This document shows, in pieces, positions 28,245-39,735 of a stretch of DNA of 64,000 nt. This DNA is from Huiozyma naganishii CBS 8797 (taxonomy: Eukaryota; Ascomycota; Saccharomycetes; Saccharomycetales; Saccharomycetaceae): positions 385,604-449,603 of the forward strand of contig NC_035922.1 of NCBI RefSeq assembly GCF_000348985.1. Direction: 5' to 3'. Under the pieces are notes generated by a model that was not told where the DNA came from, made no database searches, and saw only the letters and a list, made by a program, of their open reading frames with translations. Every line of letters begins with the position of its first letter. Position 1 is the first letter of the stretch. The position numbers and the translations under genes were made by a program.

Positions 28245-29954
28245 ATGTGGATTGGTAAACTGTTTTTCAGGCGACTTACAGTGTGTGGTACTGTCTCTCG
28301 CCAGGCTCGCAGGTATATCAACTGCCATTCGTGTGGGATCGAGCTACAGAATGTGAACCCTAAAAGTATCGGATACTATAAAAGGCACGAGGAGTTGAAA
28401 GGCGGCAAGAGTACCAAGGGTGACAATGATAGTATAGAATATGTTAAATATCTTCTGTTCAGCCAAGATATCCAGAACATGAAAGAATCCGCGGTTGCGG
28501 ACAATCCTTTCCCTTCTCCAGAAAATAAACCTGTCGAGAAGCCGCCAACTTGTAAAAGATGCTACGAAGCCATCCACCAAAACAAATACACCTTAGAAGA
28601 CTTCAAGGACACCAGTCTAGATGTAATTAAAAAAGACATACCTAAGGGATCAAACATTATGCATTTAATATCTCTGCCAGAATTCCCGATGCACATTAAT
28701 AAAAAATTGCTGGAAGATAGAGACTACAATGTTTCGTTAATATACACCAAAGCTGATCAGATTGTAGCCAATAGACACATACTGACAAAATATGTGATAC
28801 CTTTTTTATCGAGCTTCCTCAAAAATCAGATGTCACTGCCACTTCGCTCATACCCAACAACCGCAGTATCTGCCGTGAAAATGTGGAACATGAATTCCAT
28901 GTATGATATATTAAGGGCCAAAAACTATCTTGTTGGTAGTACCAATGTTGGGAAATCCACAATTATAAACTGCCTAATAAAGAACTATATGGGTCAAAAA
29001 TTAATATTGACGAACAGGGGAGAACTAAAACCATTCGATGTCAAGCTTGATCCCAAATCAAATATGAAGAGCTATATGAAAGCACAAGAGGCTGGAGTTT
29101 CATACATTCCCAATATGACGCGAACTATACAACCTTATCAAATTGTCGAAAAAGTTGTTTTTGATCTTCCCGGCTACACTGACGATGCGAGGCAGGGGAA
29201 ACCGATACATCTGGAGAACATCATACGAAAAGATTGGCTGCAGCGTATTAGGAAGACGGAATTGTTCAAGAGTTCCAAAATTAAAAAAAAGACCTATGTC
29301 TCTTTTCGAGGAACCGAAACAAAGGCATGTTATACCCTAGGCGGAATTTTTCACCTTGTTGCCCCGGCAAACACAATCAATCAAATCATTAACTATATAC
29401 CTGGACAATGCTTTACGTTCAAGAATATTGATCGTGCTATTGAAGTTTTCAATCAATGCAATGATCCGGGAACAGGAGGAGACCACCCCTTGAATAAGTA
29501 CTGTGGAGTAACTGGCAATGTTTGCAACAAGGAATCGTATGTGAGGCATATTCTTCCGCCATTTCAAGGAAGTGTTGAGGTTGTGATCAAAAATGTTGGG
29601 TTCTTCTCGTTGCGGACTACGGGAAAGTATCAGTTCCGCGGTCTTTATGAACTTTGGGTACCGAAGGGCATGGAAGTATGCATCAGAGAGCCCCTTGAAA
29701 AGATTGTGATGTTGACAGCTGAGAATGAATCTACTACGAAGTTTGATCCGTGTCCCAAAAGTCGTCCTATTGTTAGCTCCAGTTACCCGATGCCATTTGC
29801 AGTTTCCGACACGTTAAACGAAATGAGAAATATGTTCATTTCCCGTACCAGTAACGACATTAGCCGACAAAGGCACATAAACGATAATCACTTGGAAATA
29901 GTAAGCCATTTACACGAGGAGCCACCAAATTTGTATTGGTATTACCAATGGTAA
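28245..29954 (+). CDS. GEP3: Mitochondrial circularly permuted GTPase Gep3 (YqeH family)
   Basis: A 569-residue YqeH-type GTPase for small mitochondrial ribosomal subunit assembly. A basic N-terminus is followed by a zinc-binding pair CHSCG..CKRC (residues about 28 and 105). The GTPase motifs are permuted: G4 TKAD (about 169) precedes G1 GSTNVGKST (about 231), and G3 DLPG (about 307) follows. The C-terminus YWYYQW is identical to that of the S. cerevisiae protein. The first in-frame ATG is at 28245. It is divergent from NOC2, as YOR205C is from YOR206W. Confidence 0.94.
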   Translation: MWIGKLFFRRLTVCGTVSRQARRYINCHSCGIELQNVNPKSIGYYKRHEELKGGKSTKGDNDSIEYVKYLLFSQDIQNMKESAVADNPFPSPENKPVEKPPTCKRCYEAIHQNKYTLEDFKDTSLDVIKKDIPKGSNIMHLISLPEFPMHINKKLLEDRDYNVSLIYTKADQIVANRHILTKYVIPFLSSFLKNQMSLPLRSYPTTAVSAVKMWNMNSMYDILRAKNYLVGSTNVGKSTIINCLIKNYMGQKLILTNRGELKPFDVKLDPKSNMKSYMKAQEAGVSYIPNMTRTIQPYQIVEKVVFDLPGYTDDARQGKPIHLENIIRKDWLQRIRKTELFKSSKIKKKTYVSFRGTETKACYTLGGIFHLVAPANTINQIINYIPGQCFTFKNIDRAIEVFNQCNDPGTGGDHPLNKYCGVTGNVCNKESYVRHILPPFQGSVEVVIKNVGFFSLRTTGKYQFRGLYELWVPKGMEVCIREPLEKIVMLTAENESTTKFDPCPKSRPIVSSSYPMPFAVSDTLNEMRNMFISRTSNDISRQRHINDNHLEIVSHLHEEPPNLYWYYQW

Positions 29955-30495
29955 TCGAAATACCCTGATATTCTGTAAATAATAAGAAAATAAGATTCGA
30001 GATAAAAACAATTAGTAAAATAAAGGTTCATATTTAAATATAAGTATATCGGAGCTGATTATTCTATCTACAATGTTTATCAATGTTGTACCGATAAAAG
30101 AAGAAAAACAAAATACTATTATACAAATGTAATGAGAAAGAACCACATTTTGGTCCTTTCAATTTTGTGGATTTCTCATCTCGCCTTCCTAGAATGTCAT
30201 AGAACAGGAAGCAGAAATAAAACTTGCCAATGATGTATTGGATGCATCATTGAACAACGTAGGTGCATGTTACACATGTATAATAACAATATCATTGGAG
30301 ATGTGATAAGCAGCGCAAAGCACGAGGGCAAAAAAATAACAGAAGTAAAACAAAACGGTAGAGCAAAAAAATGGTAGAGCGAGTGGGGAAAAGAAAAAAG
30401 GATAGAACAAGTCTTCTAGAATCAAATCAGTAAAGTAAGACATTTGGTATTAAATCAATCAACCTTGCTAAGCATGATTCCAGAACAAACTTGAA
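29955..30495. other. Convergent 3' region between GEP3 and DED1
   Basis: About 540 bp of very AT-rich DNA. It holds a Puf3-like site just after GEP3 and presumably a long DED1 3' UTR. RNY1 and TFB2 lay near here ancestrally and left no visible remnant. No gene was seen. Confidence 0.6.
29974..29981 (+). promoter_or_regulatory. Puf3-like site in the GEP3 3' UTR
   Basis: TGTAAATA preceded by C, 20 nt after the GEP3 stop codon. This is the strongest form of the Puf3 motif, on an mRNA for a mitochondrial protein. Confidence 0.5.
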
Positions 30496-32766
<2,271 letters not shown>

Positions 32767-33432
32767 TCACATCAACACTCCTTTGGTCGAGGGGACATCG
32801 TTGGAACCTGTGGATGTGGTGGCGTCTCTAATGGCCACGGCGAGCGCTTTGAACGCGCTCTCGCTGCGGTGGTGGTCGTTCACCCCTCTGATGCAGTCGA
32901 CGTGGAGCGTGATGCGTGCCGCCTCGGCAAAACTCTCCAAGAAGTGTGGGATCATTTCGCACGAAAGGTCGCCTATCTTCTCGCGTTTCAGACCCAAATC
33001 TATCACGGCGAATGGTCTGTTCGAGAGATCCACGACGGCCCGGGAGAGCGCCTCGTCGAGGGGCGCAAACCCGCATCCAAACCGTTTCATCCCACGGACA
33101 GCCCCCAAGGCATCCTTGAACGCCGTTCCGAGAGCAATACCACAGTCCTCTGTTGTGTGGTGGTCATCGATATGCAAGTCACCGATACATTCAACAATCA
33201 GTGACCAGCCCGAATGCTTCGCTAGCGCATGGATCATATGGTCGAGAAACCCAATCCCCGTGTGCACATCGATCACTTGACTGCCCGTCGCCTGGGTGGC
33301 CACGTCTCCCTCGATGGTCTTACCGGGAAGAATCGATTTCTCGAGGGCCAGAGGCCCACCCTTCATTGAGACCAGTATTTGGATTTTGGTCTCGTTGGTA
33401 ATACGTGATACAAATGCTTTCTGTTCGGACAT
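32767..33432 (-). CDS. HIS3: Imidazoleglycerol-phosphate dehydratase His3
   Basis: A 221-residue enzyme catalysing the sixth step of histidine synthesis (IGP to imidazole-acetol phosphate). The manganese-binding histidine motifs [16 protein letters not shown] and [14 protein letters not shown] are intact, as is the N-terminal [18 protein letters not shown] block. The ending [11 protein letters not shown] is shared with S. cerevisiae. It is followed in tandem by DED1. TGACTAA near 33490 upstream is one base from the Gcn4 site TGACTCA. Confidence 0.97.
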   Translation of the reverse strand: MSEQKAFVSRITNETKIQILVSMKGGPLALEKSILPGKTIEGDVATQATGSQVIDVHTGIGFLDHMIHALAKHSGWSLIVECIGDLHIDDHHTTEDCGIALGTAFKDALGAVRGMKRFGCGFAPLDEALSRAVVDLSNRPFAVIDLGLKREKIGDLSCEMIPHFLESFAEAARITLHVDCIRGVNDHHRSESAFKALAVAIRDATTSTGSNDVPSTKGVLM

Positions 33433-33640
33433 CTTCTTGGGTCTCTTGCACTTGTGGATTGCGCTCTGCGTGTGGAGTTATTGGTTGACTATGACTAACT
33501 CTTCTTTTTCGGAATCTTATCTTTAATATTTTTCATCTTTTCGATACTTTGATATTTTTTCCACTGACATGGAATTGAAGGTTGTGAAGAGATGGAGCCG
33601 CAAGAGCGGAACAGCAAGGGCGCAAAGGGCCTTGTGAATA

Positions 33641-34840
33641 ATGAGCAACCTTGTCAGGATGCTTTACCTACGTCGGGCATTTAGCACATCTTTCAGAGAC
33701 TTACAGCATAGAGCAACCCGCAAGAGCCGGTCATCATTCGATAAAAGCTTCGACAGTGTAGCGAAGAGGAAAGCCAAGGCATGGGAATCATCCGATCTGG
33801 ATAAAGATACTTGGTTTAAAAAGAAATACTCGCATGTCCACGCCAATAGGTCTCCGACGGTAGACAGGTATGGGAAAAAGGCTGCACATTTGGATAAATT
33901 GGCGCATCTCAAAGAAGAGGGGAAGGAAAGACGCCTTGAACACCGGAGCAAATTCGGTAAAAGGCACGCATACAGTGGACTCGCGGTGAATCCGCTAATG
34001 GAGTACGTATATGGCACAAACTGTGTTCTTGCCGCGTTACATAACCCGAACAGACAGTACTATTCCAGACTACTGTATTCCACTGGTCACGTCAACCCTA
34101 AAATCGAGGAGGTAATTAAGGAAAGAGAGATAGAAATAGAGTGTACCAAGACAGATAAGCACGAACTCAACCTTTTAACGAAAAATGGTGCGCACAATGG
34201 TGTTGTACTAGAAACGAAACCCATCGAACCAAAAGACCTTTCGTACCTTGGGGTGGTGCACCCGGAGAATCCCACTTTCGAAGTAATAGAAGACGCAGGA
34301 TTGTCAACAGTCAAATACGTAGATAGCGGGACGAAGCAATTCCCGTTGGGGGTGTACTTGGACGAGATCACGGACCCGCACAACTTGGGTGCGATCATCC
34401 GCAGTGCATACTACCTTGGAGCCGATTTCCTCGTCGTGTCCCAAAGTAACTGCGCCCCCTTGTCCCCCGTGGTGAACAAAGCCAGCAGTGGGGCCATGGA
34501 GTTTATGCTGGTATACTCCGTAGATAATCCTGTCGAATTCGCCGCCAAGTCGCAAGACGTGGGCGGATGGACGTTCGTGGCAGGCCACTTGGCCGATCCC
34601 GCTAAGAAGGGGCAATACGACGGAAAGAATATCCCAATGACGGAATTGAGCACACTACCCACAAGAAGTCCAACCATTCTCATGGTCGGAAATGAGGGGG
34701 CCGGGGTGCGATCCGCTCTCAGAACGAAGAGCGACTTCCTCGTGCAGATCCCCACGGCAAGACCCGACTCTCCAGTAGATTCACTGAACGTTAGTGTGGC
34801 AACCGCTCTACTTCTGAACCACCTACTCCCCGCAGAATGA
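33641..34840 (+). CDS. MRM1: Mitochondrial 21S rRNA 2'-O-methyltransferase Mrm1
   Basis: A 399-residue SpoU-family methyltransferase that methylates a guanosine in the peptidyl-transferase region of mitochondrial large rRNA. A basic presequence (MSNLVRMLYLRRAFSTSFRDLQHR) and a charged linker precede the RNA-binding part (MEYVYGTNCVLAALHNPNR). The SPOUT knot motifs are DEITDPHNLGAIIRSAYYLGAD, ILMVGNEGAGVR and SLNVSVATALLLNHLL. The ATG at 33641 gives the full presequence. It is divergent from HIS3, as YOR201C is from YOR202W. Confidence 0.94.
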   Translation: MSNLVRMLYLRRAFSTSFRDLQHRATRKSRSSFDKSFDSVAKRKAKAWESSDLDKDTWFKKKYSHVHANRSPTVDRYGKKAAHLDKLAHLKEEGKERRLEHRSKFGKRHAYSGLAVNPLMEYVYGTNCVLAALHNPNRQYYSRLLYSTGHVNPKIEEVIKEREIEIECTKTDKHELNLLTKNGAHNGVVLETKPIEPKDLSYLGVVHPENPTFEVIEDAGLSTVKYVDSGTKQFPLGVYLDEITDPHNLGAIIRSAYYLGADFLVVSQSNCAPLSPVVNKASSGAMEFMLVYSVDNPVEFAAKSQDVGGWTFVAGHLADPAKKGQYDGKNIPMTELSTLPTRSPTILMVGNEGAGVRSALRTKSDFLVQIPTARPDSPVDSLNVSVATALLLNHLLPAE

Positions 34841-34892
34841 TTCCCTCCTTCCCAAGGGAACCAATCTAGCAGTAGCGGGGCACCCTCCATCC

Positions 34893-34900
34893 TGTACATA
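34893..34900 (+). promoter_or_regulatory. Puf3-like site in the MRM1 3' UTR
   Basis: TGTACATA preceded by CC, 53 nt after the MRM1 stop codon; a match to UGUANAUA. Confidence 0.45.
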
Positions 34901-35119
34901 CCACGCGCCAAGGCGCTACTCTTTAGACGTTACCCCGCTTCTGGTACAAATTACGTGTTCTTTAACTTTTCATTTCGTTTTTTTTTTTCACTTTTTTGGC
35001 AGGATTTGTTAATAGTGCATCAATTGACGACGTTGCTCGTCCATTGCGTTTGAACCTGTTGACTCGAAGTTTGGAGGACTCAGTGGTCAATTGCCCACGC
35101 AACGTACGAAAAATAATCA

Positions 35120-36553
35120 ATGTCTACTGCAACCAAGAGTGGGAAGCCTGCCAACGGCATTAACTTCATCAAGCGTCCCGATGTTACCGTGAGGGACAGA
35201 AAGCTGGACACTTTGAACGTTCAGTTGAAGAAAGTGGATCAGGAAGTGGCGCTGTTGAGAAAGCAGATCGACCAGCTTCAATTGGATGACAAGAGCTCGA
35301 AGGAGCGGAAGTCGCTGCAGGATGCTAACAAGGAGATCATCAAGACCCAAGCTGACTTCAAGAACAGAAGAAACGCTATTCACGACGACGTCAAGCAGCT
35401 AGATGCCGCTATCAAGAGAAGAGCCACCGAGATCAATGACAAACTGGGCAAGAAGCACAAGTACACCACGACAGGGGAGGCCAAATCCAGAATTGCCGAA
35501 ATCGAGGACTTGATCGGCTCCGGTAACTTGTCCATCGTGGAGGAAAAGATGATGGTCAAAGAAATGCAGTCTTTGAACAAGTTACTCAAGGACTTGGCTG
35601 CGATCGAGCCGATCAAGAAGTTCATCGATGCGGACAAGGCCAAGATCGCCCAGTTAAAGGAGGAGTTGTCCACTTTGAACCCGAGAGAAATCTCAACCAA
35701 GTTTGAGGACAACCAAAAGAAGCTGAACAACTTGCAAAGTGCCTCGCAGTCTGTCTATGACAAGAGACAAACCCTCTTCAACAAGAGATCCGCTCTTTAC
35801 AAGAAGCGTGACGAAATTTACGTGCAAATCAGACAGATTAGAAGTGACTTCGACAATGAGTTCAAGGCTTTCAGAAGCAAGATGGAAAAGGAACGTCTAA
35901 GACGCGAACAAGACCAACTTCTGTCCAAGTTGGTGGAGGAGAAGGAAGCAGCCATCGGGAAACTTGAGGAGAAGTTGAACCACGCCAAGGTGCCAGCATT
36001 TACCTACGAAATTAGTGCTATTGAAAACGCCTTGGTTGTGCTGGACCCAAGCTACGAAAAGCCTAAAAAGAACGTTCTTAACGAGGTGACTGACTCTGAT
36101 ATGAACACAGCTGCTGCAAATGAGAGAAAGGTCGACGCAGGTGACTTGGTCCTTGTTGAGAAGAAGAGGTCATACAGACAGCCCCTTACAAGTCCAAGAA
36201 GACNCAAAAAAAGTACCAAGGATCAGTCATCCACCACAAACGGTATCTTTGGTAAGATTGACGGTAAATTCTCCTTGGAACCTACTTTGATCGCCACCCT
36301 TGCTGAACTGGATGTCACTGTCCCAATTGCTCACGATGACGTTGCCAAAACCATCGAGGAATTGAAGAGTAAGCACGAGGAGCTTATCTCCAAGCAGGAT
36401 GAACAAACAGAAAAGAACGTCAGCGTGGTTGAAGAGCAATTGGAAAACTTGAAGAGCAAGTACGAAGAAAAGGAAGAGCAAATTAAGAAGGAGTTGGAGG
36501 AAAAGAGGTTGAAGGAGCAACAAGCTGCTGTTGAAAACGGAGATGAGGCTTAA
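35120..36553 (+). CDS. BFR1: mRNP-associated coiled-coil protein Bfr1
   Basis: A 477-residue protein that binds mRNAs and Scp160 at the ER and polysomes and affects nuclear segregation and secretion. The N-terminus (SGKPANGINFIKRPDVTVRDRKLDTLNVQLKKVD) is conserved, followed by long coiled coil to about residue 290 and a C-terminal lysine/glutamate coil. A single N is at 36204. From about 36168 to 36204 another frame reads EVIQTAPYKSKKTQ, more like the basic KSKK linker of the orthologue than the residues read here, so a short frame slip ending at the ambiguous base is possible. Confidence 0.92.
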   Translation: MSTATKSGKPANGINFIKRPDVTVRDRKLDTLNVQLKKVDQEVALLRKQIDQLQLDDKSSKERKSLQDANKEIIKTQADFKNRRNAIHDDVKQLDAAIKRRATEINDKLGKKHKYTTTGEAKSRIAEIEDLIGSGNLSIVEEKMMVKEMQSLNKLLKDLAAIEPIKKFIDADKAKIAQLKEELSTLNPREISTKFEDNQKKLNNLQSASQSVYDKRQTLFNKRSALYKKRDEIYVQIRQIRSDFDNEFKAFRSKMEKERLRREQDQLLSKLVEEKEAAIGKLEEKLNHAKVPAFTYEISAIENALVVLDPSYEKPKKNVLNEVTDSDMNTAAANERKVDAGDLVLVEKKRSYRQPLTSPRRXKKSTKDQSSTTNGIFGKIDGKFSLEPTLIATLAELDVTVPIAHDDVAKTIEELKSKHEELISKQDEQTEKNVSVVEEQLENLKSKYEEKEEQIKKELEEKRLKEQQAAVENGDEA

Positions 36554-36752
36554 ACGGCACTTTTGTTTAGCTTCCCTAGTTTTCCTTTCCCCGTCTCTTT
36601 CTTCGGCTTTTTCAATGCTATATTCAACTTGATCGTCAATAGAAACCAAGCTTGCATTGCATACTTGATGTATATACATTGTTTCTTGCCGTTTTATTAA
36701 GCAACGTTACCACGTAAACCAAAAAAGAGACGATTAAAGTATACTACTTAGT

Positions 36753-37997
36753 TTAAAAGATAAACTGTAAATTGACATCGATAGGATGGGATGCCGAGAG
36801 CTGAGGTTTCTGCGAGTACTTAGTGATCAACTCTTGTCTCATATTTTGTAAAAGGGAAAGGTACGACTGTTGTGGTTGATTACTTAAGGCCCGGATGAAG
36901 GCCCACGACATTGCCCCTATATTCTTGCCGTCCTCAACCGCATCGGCGGAAGTTTGGTCGTCTTTCGAACCGGAAAACATAATAACATCAGCTTGAGAGA
37001 ACTTGATCTGCCTAACTCTGTCCCTATCCACGTTGTTACCCACGGACCCCTTAACCGTTGACGCAATACTCCCGAGCGAACTGAACAGTGCGGTTCTGTT
37101 CCCCGAGGCATACGCCATGGCCGCTTGAAGACCACCTGAACCAACATTCTTCCACATATTTGGTTCCTTAACCACACCTTTTGTGGAGTATGTGTAGGGC
37201 AAGTCCAAAACTGACCCAGAATGGCAAGAGTCGAACAATGCGGTCAGACGCACACCTTGGCTCAATGGTCTCACCATGATGTCGTGCATTTCATCGTCTA
37301 TGATCTGACCGGCACTTTCAAAGTCGACAGGATAGATGACAGAGTCGAACCCACTCTCCTCATCGCCGTCCAGATCCTTTGTTAACCCACCGTGTCCAGA
37401 ATAATGGAAGAACAGCGAGTCGTTAGGTCTAGCATCTTTGACAAGCCAGTTCATGGCCCTAATCATATTGGCCCTCGTTGGCACACAAACCATGTTCTGT
37501 TGATCATCCGTCAGCATCACAATGTCGTCACGAGAGTATCCGTACCTTGAAGTCAAGAAATCAAAGATGTTGTGTGCATCGTTGATACACCCACGTAACT
37601 GGTTCTTCGACCCAATGTAATTGATCCCGATAATCAGCGCCTTCCGCTGTCCAGTACACTGCGAGTAGCTGTACGCCTGGTTCGAATCCTGGACGTTGAA
37701 AGACTGTGTTGCTTGAGGTGGTGCCTGCAAGTACGAAGGTTGCGCATACCCACCGGGGGCACCGCTGTACTCTGGATTCATACTCTGAGGCGGGTTGTTC
37801 TGGGATATCGGTGGGGGAGCTGATGGCCTATCGTATCCGCCCTGTCTATAACCGGAGGGCGAATTCCCCTGTGGCCTCGAATAAGAGGATCCACCATTGT
37901 TGCCGTAGTAACCCCCAGGTGGAGGTGGGGCACCAGGCCTTTGATACCCCTGGTTGCTGTTCTGACCGTAAGTGTACCTGCCGTTACCGGGGAACAT
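36753..37997 (-). CDS. MCA1: Metacaspase Mca1 (Yca1)
   Basis: A 414-residue type I metacaspase, a Ca2+-dependent Arg/Lys-specific cysteine protease involved in aggregate clearance and stress-induced death. The N-terminal 120 residues are Gly/Pro/Tyr/Gln-rich low complexity (RYTYGQNSNQGYQRPGAPPPP). The caspase-like core starts at YSQCTGQRKALIIGINYIG. The catalytic dyad is in HYSGHGG (about residue 198) and DSCHSGSVLDLPYTYS (about 256). The C-terminus SHPIDVNLQFIF is typical. Reading frame clean. Confidence 0.96.
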   Translation of the reverse strand: MFPGNGRYTYGQNSNQGYQRPGAPPPPGGYYGNNGGSSYSRPQGNSPSGYRQGGYDRPSAPPPISQNNPPQSMNPEYSGAPGGYAQPSYLQAPPQATQSFNVQDSNQAYSYSQCTGQRKALIIGINYIGSKNQLRGCINDAHNIFDFLTSRYGYSRDDIVMLTDDQQNMVCVPTRANMIRAMNWLVKDARPNDSLFFHYSGHGGLTKDLDGDEESGFDSVIYPVDFESAGQIIDDEMHDIMVRPLSQGVRLTALFDSCHSGSVLDLPYTYSTKGVVKEPNMWKNVGSGGLQAAMAYASGNRTALFSSLGSIASTVKGSVGNNVDRDRVRQIKFSQADVIMFSGSKDDQTSADAVEDGKNIGAMSWAFIRALSNQPQQSYLSLLQNMRQELITKYSQKPQLSASHPIDVNLQFIF

Positions 37998-38341
37998 CCT
38001 GTTGCACCCTTGCGTCTGTCTATATCACCATCAGTGGACAGTATCAATGCTGGTCGTTGGAATAGGCTTAAATTAAGTTCACGACATCTGACTTCTCGGT
38101 GCGTATGATAGCGCCATTTACAAAAAAGAGAAGTCAAAATTTGAAGGTGGAAAATAGAGGTCGAGAAGCCGTTCGAAGACCTGTTGCAGATGATAACGAC
38201 ACATCTCCGGCATTCATTGACGTCTCTGTGTGTGTAGACAGCAAGCACAAGTAACAATCGTCAAAGGTATTGCGGGTGTTTGGTGTTTCAGATTTTCTGT
38301 GATAATTGTTGAGTGAGTGGGTGGATTTCTCTGCGCAAAAG
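37998..38341. other. Divergent promoter region of MCA1 and LIP5
   Basis: About 340 bp between the two start codons. No additional gene or confident motif was found. Confidence 0.5.
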
Positions 38342-39505
38342 ATGCTAGGACAGAAAGTTTTCAGTACCGTTAGATGCAGCGCTGTGCTGCGAATCTCGCC
38401 AGGGAGGTTTATATCGAATGAGACGCCAAAGGCAACAACTGCCACTTTCCCCGTGAAGAAACCTTCCGGTAGAAGACGAATTACAGAATTTAAGGATTCC
38501 ATAAACGTTGGTCCTTCGTTCCAGGATTTTCTGACCGGTAATGCGGCGACCTTCACATATGATCCATTACAGAAGGCAAGACAATACGCTAAAGAGTCAA
38601 CCGAAAAACTTCCCTCGTGGTTGAAAGTCCCCATTCCTAAGGGGTTTAATTACAACAAACTGCATTCAGATGTCAAGGACTTGAACCGAGCACTGTCTGC
38701 CAAGAGGCCCAAATTGCCCCAATATAGGCGAGTGTTGGGGAGGAAGGACAAATCGAAGGCCACGGCTACTATCATGCTGCTAGGCGATACGTGTACTAGG
38801 GGCTGCAGATTCTGCTCAGTGAAGACAGACAGAAACCCCAAAAAACCAGATCCCATGGAGCCTGAAAATACTGCTGAAGCGATCAATAGGTGGGGGTTAG
38901 GATACGTCGTATTGACTACTGTGGATAGAGACGACCTGATTGACGGGGGTGCCCATCACTTGGCAGAAACTGTGAAAAAGATTAAGCAGAAATCCAAGGG
39001 CAAGACCCTTGTTGAGGCACTGACCGGTGATTTTAGAGGAGACATGGAAATGGTTGATGTGATGGCGCGCTGCGGGTTGGACGTTTATGCTCATAACATG
39101 GAGACCGTTGAGGAACTGACCCCACATGTTAGAGATAGAAGAGCCACGTATCAACAGTCTTTGAGTGTTTTGAAGCGCGCGAAAGAAACGGTTCCGACTC
39201 TGATTACCAAGACTTCCTTAATGTTAGGATTTGGGGAAACGGAGGAACAAGTACTAAGAACATTAAAGGATTTGAGGGCAGTTGGTTGTGATGTGGTCAC
39301 TTTTGGACAATACATGAGGCCAACAAAGAGACACATGAAAGTGGTTGAGTATGTGCATCCGGACAAGTTCGATTACTGGAAAAAAGTAGCGTTAGACTTG
39401 GGATTTTTGTATTGTGCATCTGGCCCCTTGGTCAGATCATCATACAAGGCTGGAGAATCATTCATCGAAAATGTACTAAAGAAAAGACAGAGTCCTGCTA
39501 CTTAA
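38342..39505 (+). CDS. LIP5: Mitochondrial lipoyl synthase Lip5, with scrambled auxiliary-cluster segment
   Basis: A 387-residue radical-SAM enzyme that inserts sulfur into octanoyl-Gcv3/Lat1 to form lipoate. The radical-SAM CxxxCxxC is present as [10 protein letters not shown] (Cys 151, 155, 158), with [15 protein letters not shown] and [14 protein letters not shown] downstream. The auxiliary [4Fe-4S] motif (C-x4-C-x5-C) that should precede it is not in the reading frame. Its pieces lie in the other two frames: TVCQEA at 38692-38709 and [10 protein letters not shown] at 38715-38744. At least three one- or two-base slips within about 65 bp therefore scramble this stretch while leaving the frame open. 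A functional enzyme would need these cysteines. ATG 38342 (MLGQKVF) is the first in frame. Confidence 0.93.
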   Translation: MLGQKVFSTVRCSAVLRISPGRFISNETPKATTATFPVKKPSGRRRITEFKDSINVGPSFQDFLTGNAATFTYDPLQKARQYAKESTEKLPSWLKVPIPKGFNYNKLHSDVKDLNRALSAKRPKLPQYRRVLGRKDKSKATATIMLLGDTCTRGCRFCSVKTDRNPKKPDPMEPENTAEAINRWGLGYVVLTTVDRDDLIDGGAHHLAETVKKIKQKSKGKTLVEALTGDFRGDMEMVDVMARCGLDVYAHNMETVEELTPHVRDRRATYQQSLSVLKRAKETVPTLITKTSLMLGFGETEEQVLRTLKDLRAVGCDVVTFGQYMRPTKRHMKVVEYVHPDKFDYWKKVALDLGFLYCASGPLVRSSYKAGESFIENVLKKRQSPAT

Positions 39506-39735
39506 CCGTAGAAGAGGCAAAGTTCTAATGCTTAATCGTATTGTTTTTATTTTATTTATTTTATTGAAGTGAGATCTGCAATCGGTAGATAATGGGCTTC
39601 AGCGGTTTATACTTATATATAGTGTGATCTATTGGGAAATGAAATACCAAAAAACATGTAATTATGACGAGTCTGATGTAAGGAAAAATTAAACGAGTAA
39701 AAGAAGAATAGAGGAGGGGGTTGTGTTTCTACTCT

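Noticed and set aside
38689..38747. Programmed ribosomal frameshifting or editing as the cause of the frame slips
   Set aside because: Most slips need an added base (a -1 shift), no known yeast slippery heptamers are present, and several occur within one gene; base-call errors at homopolymers explain them more simply.
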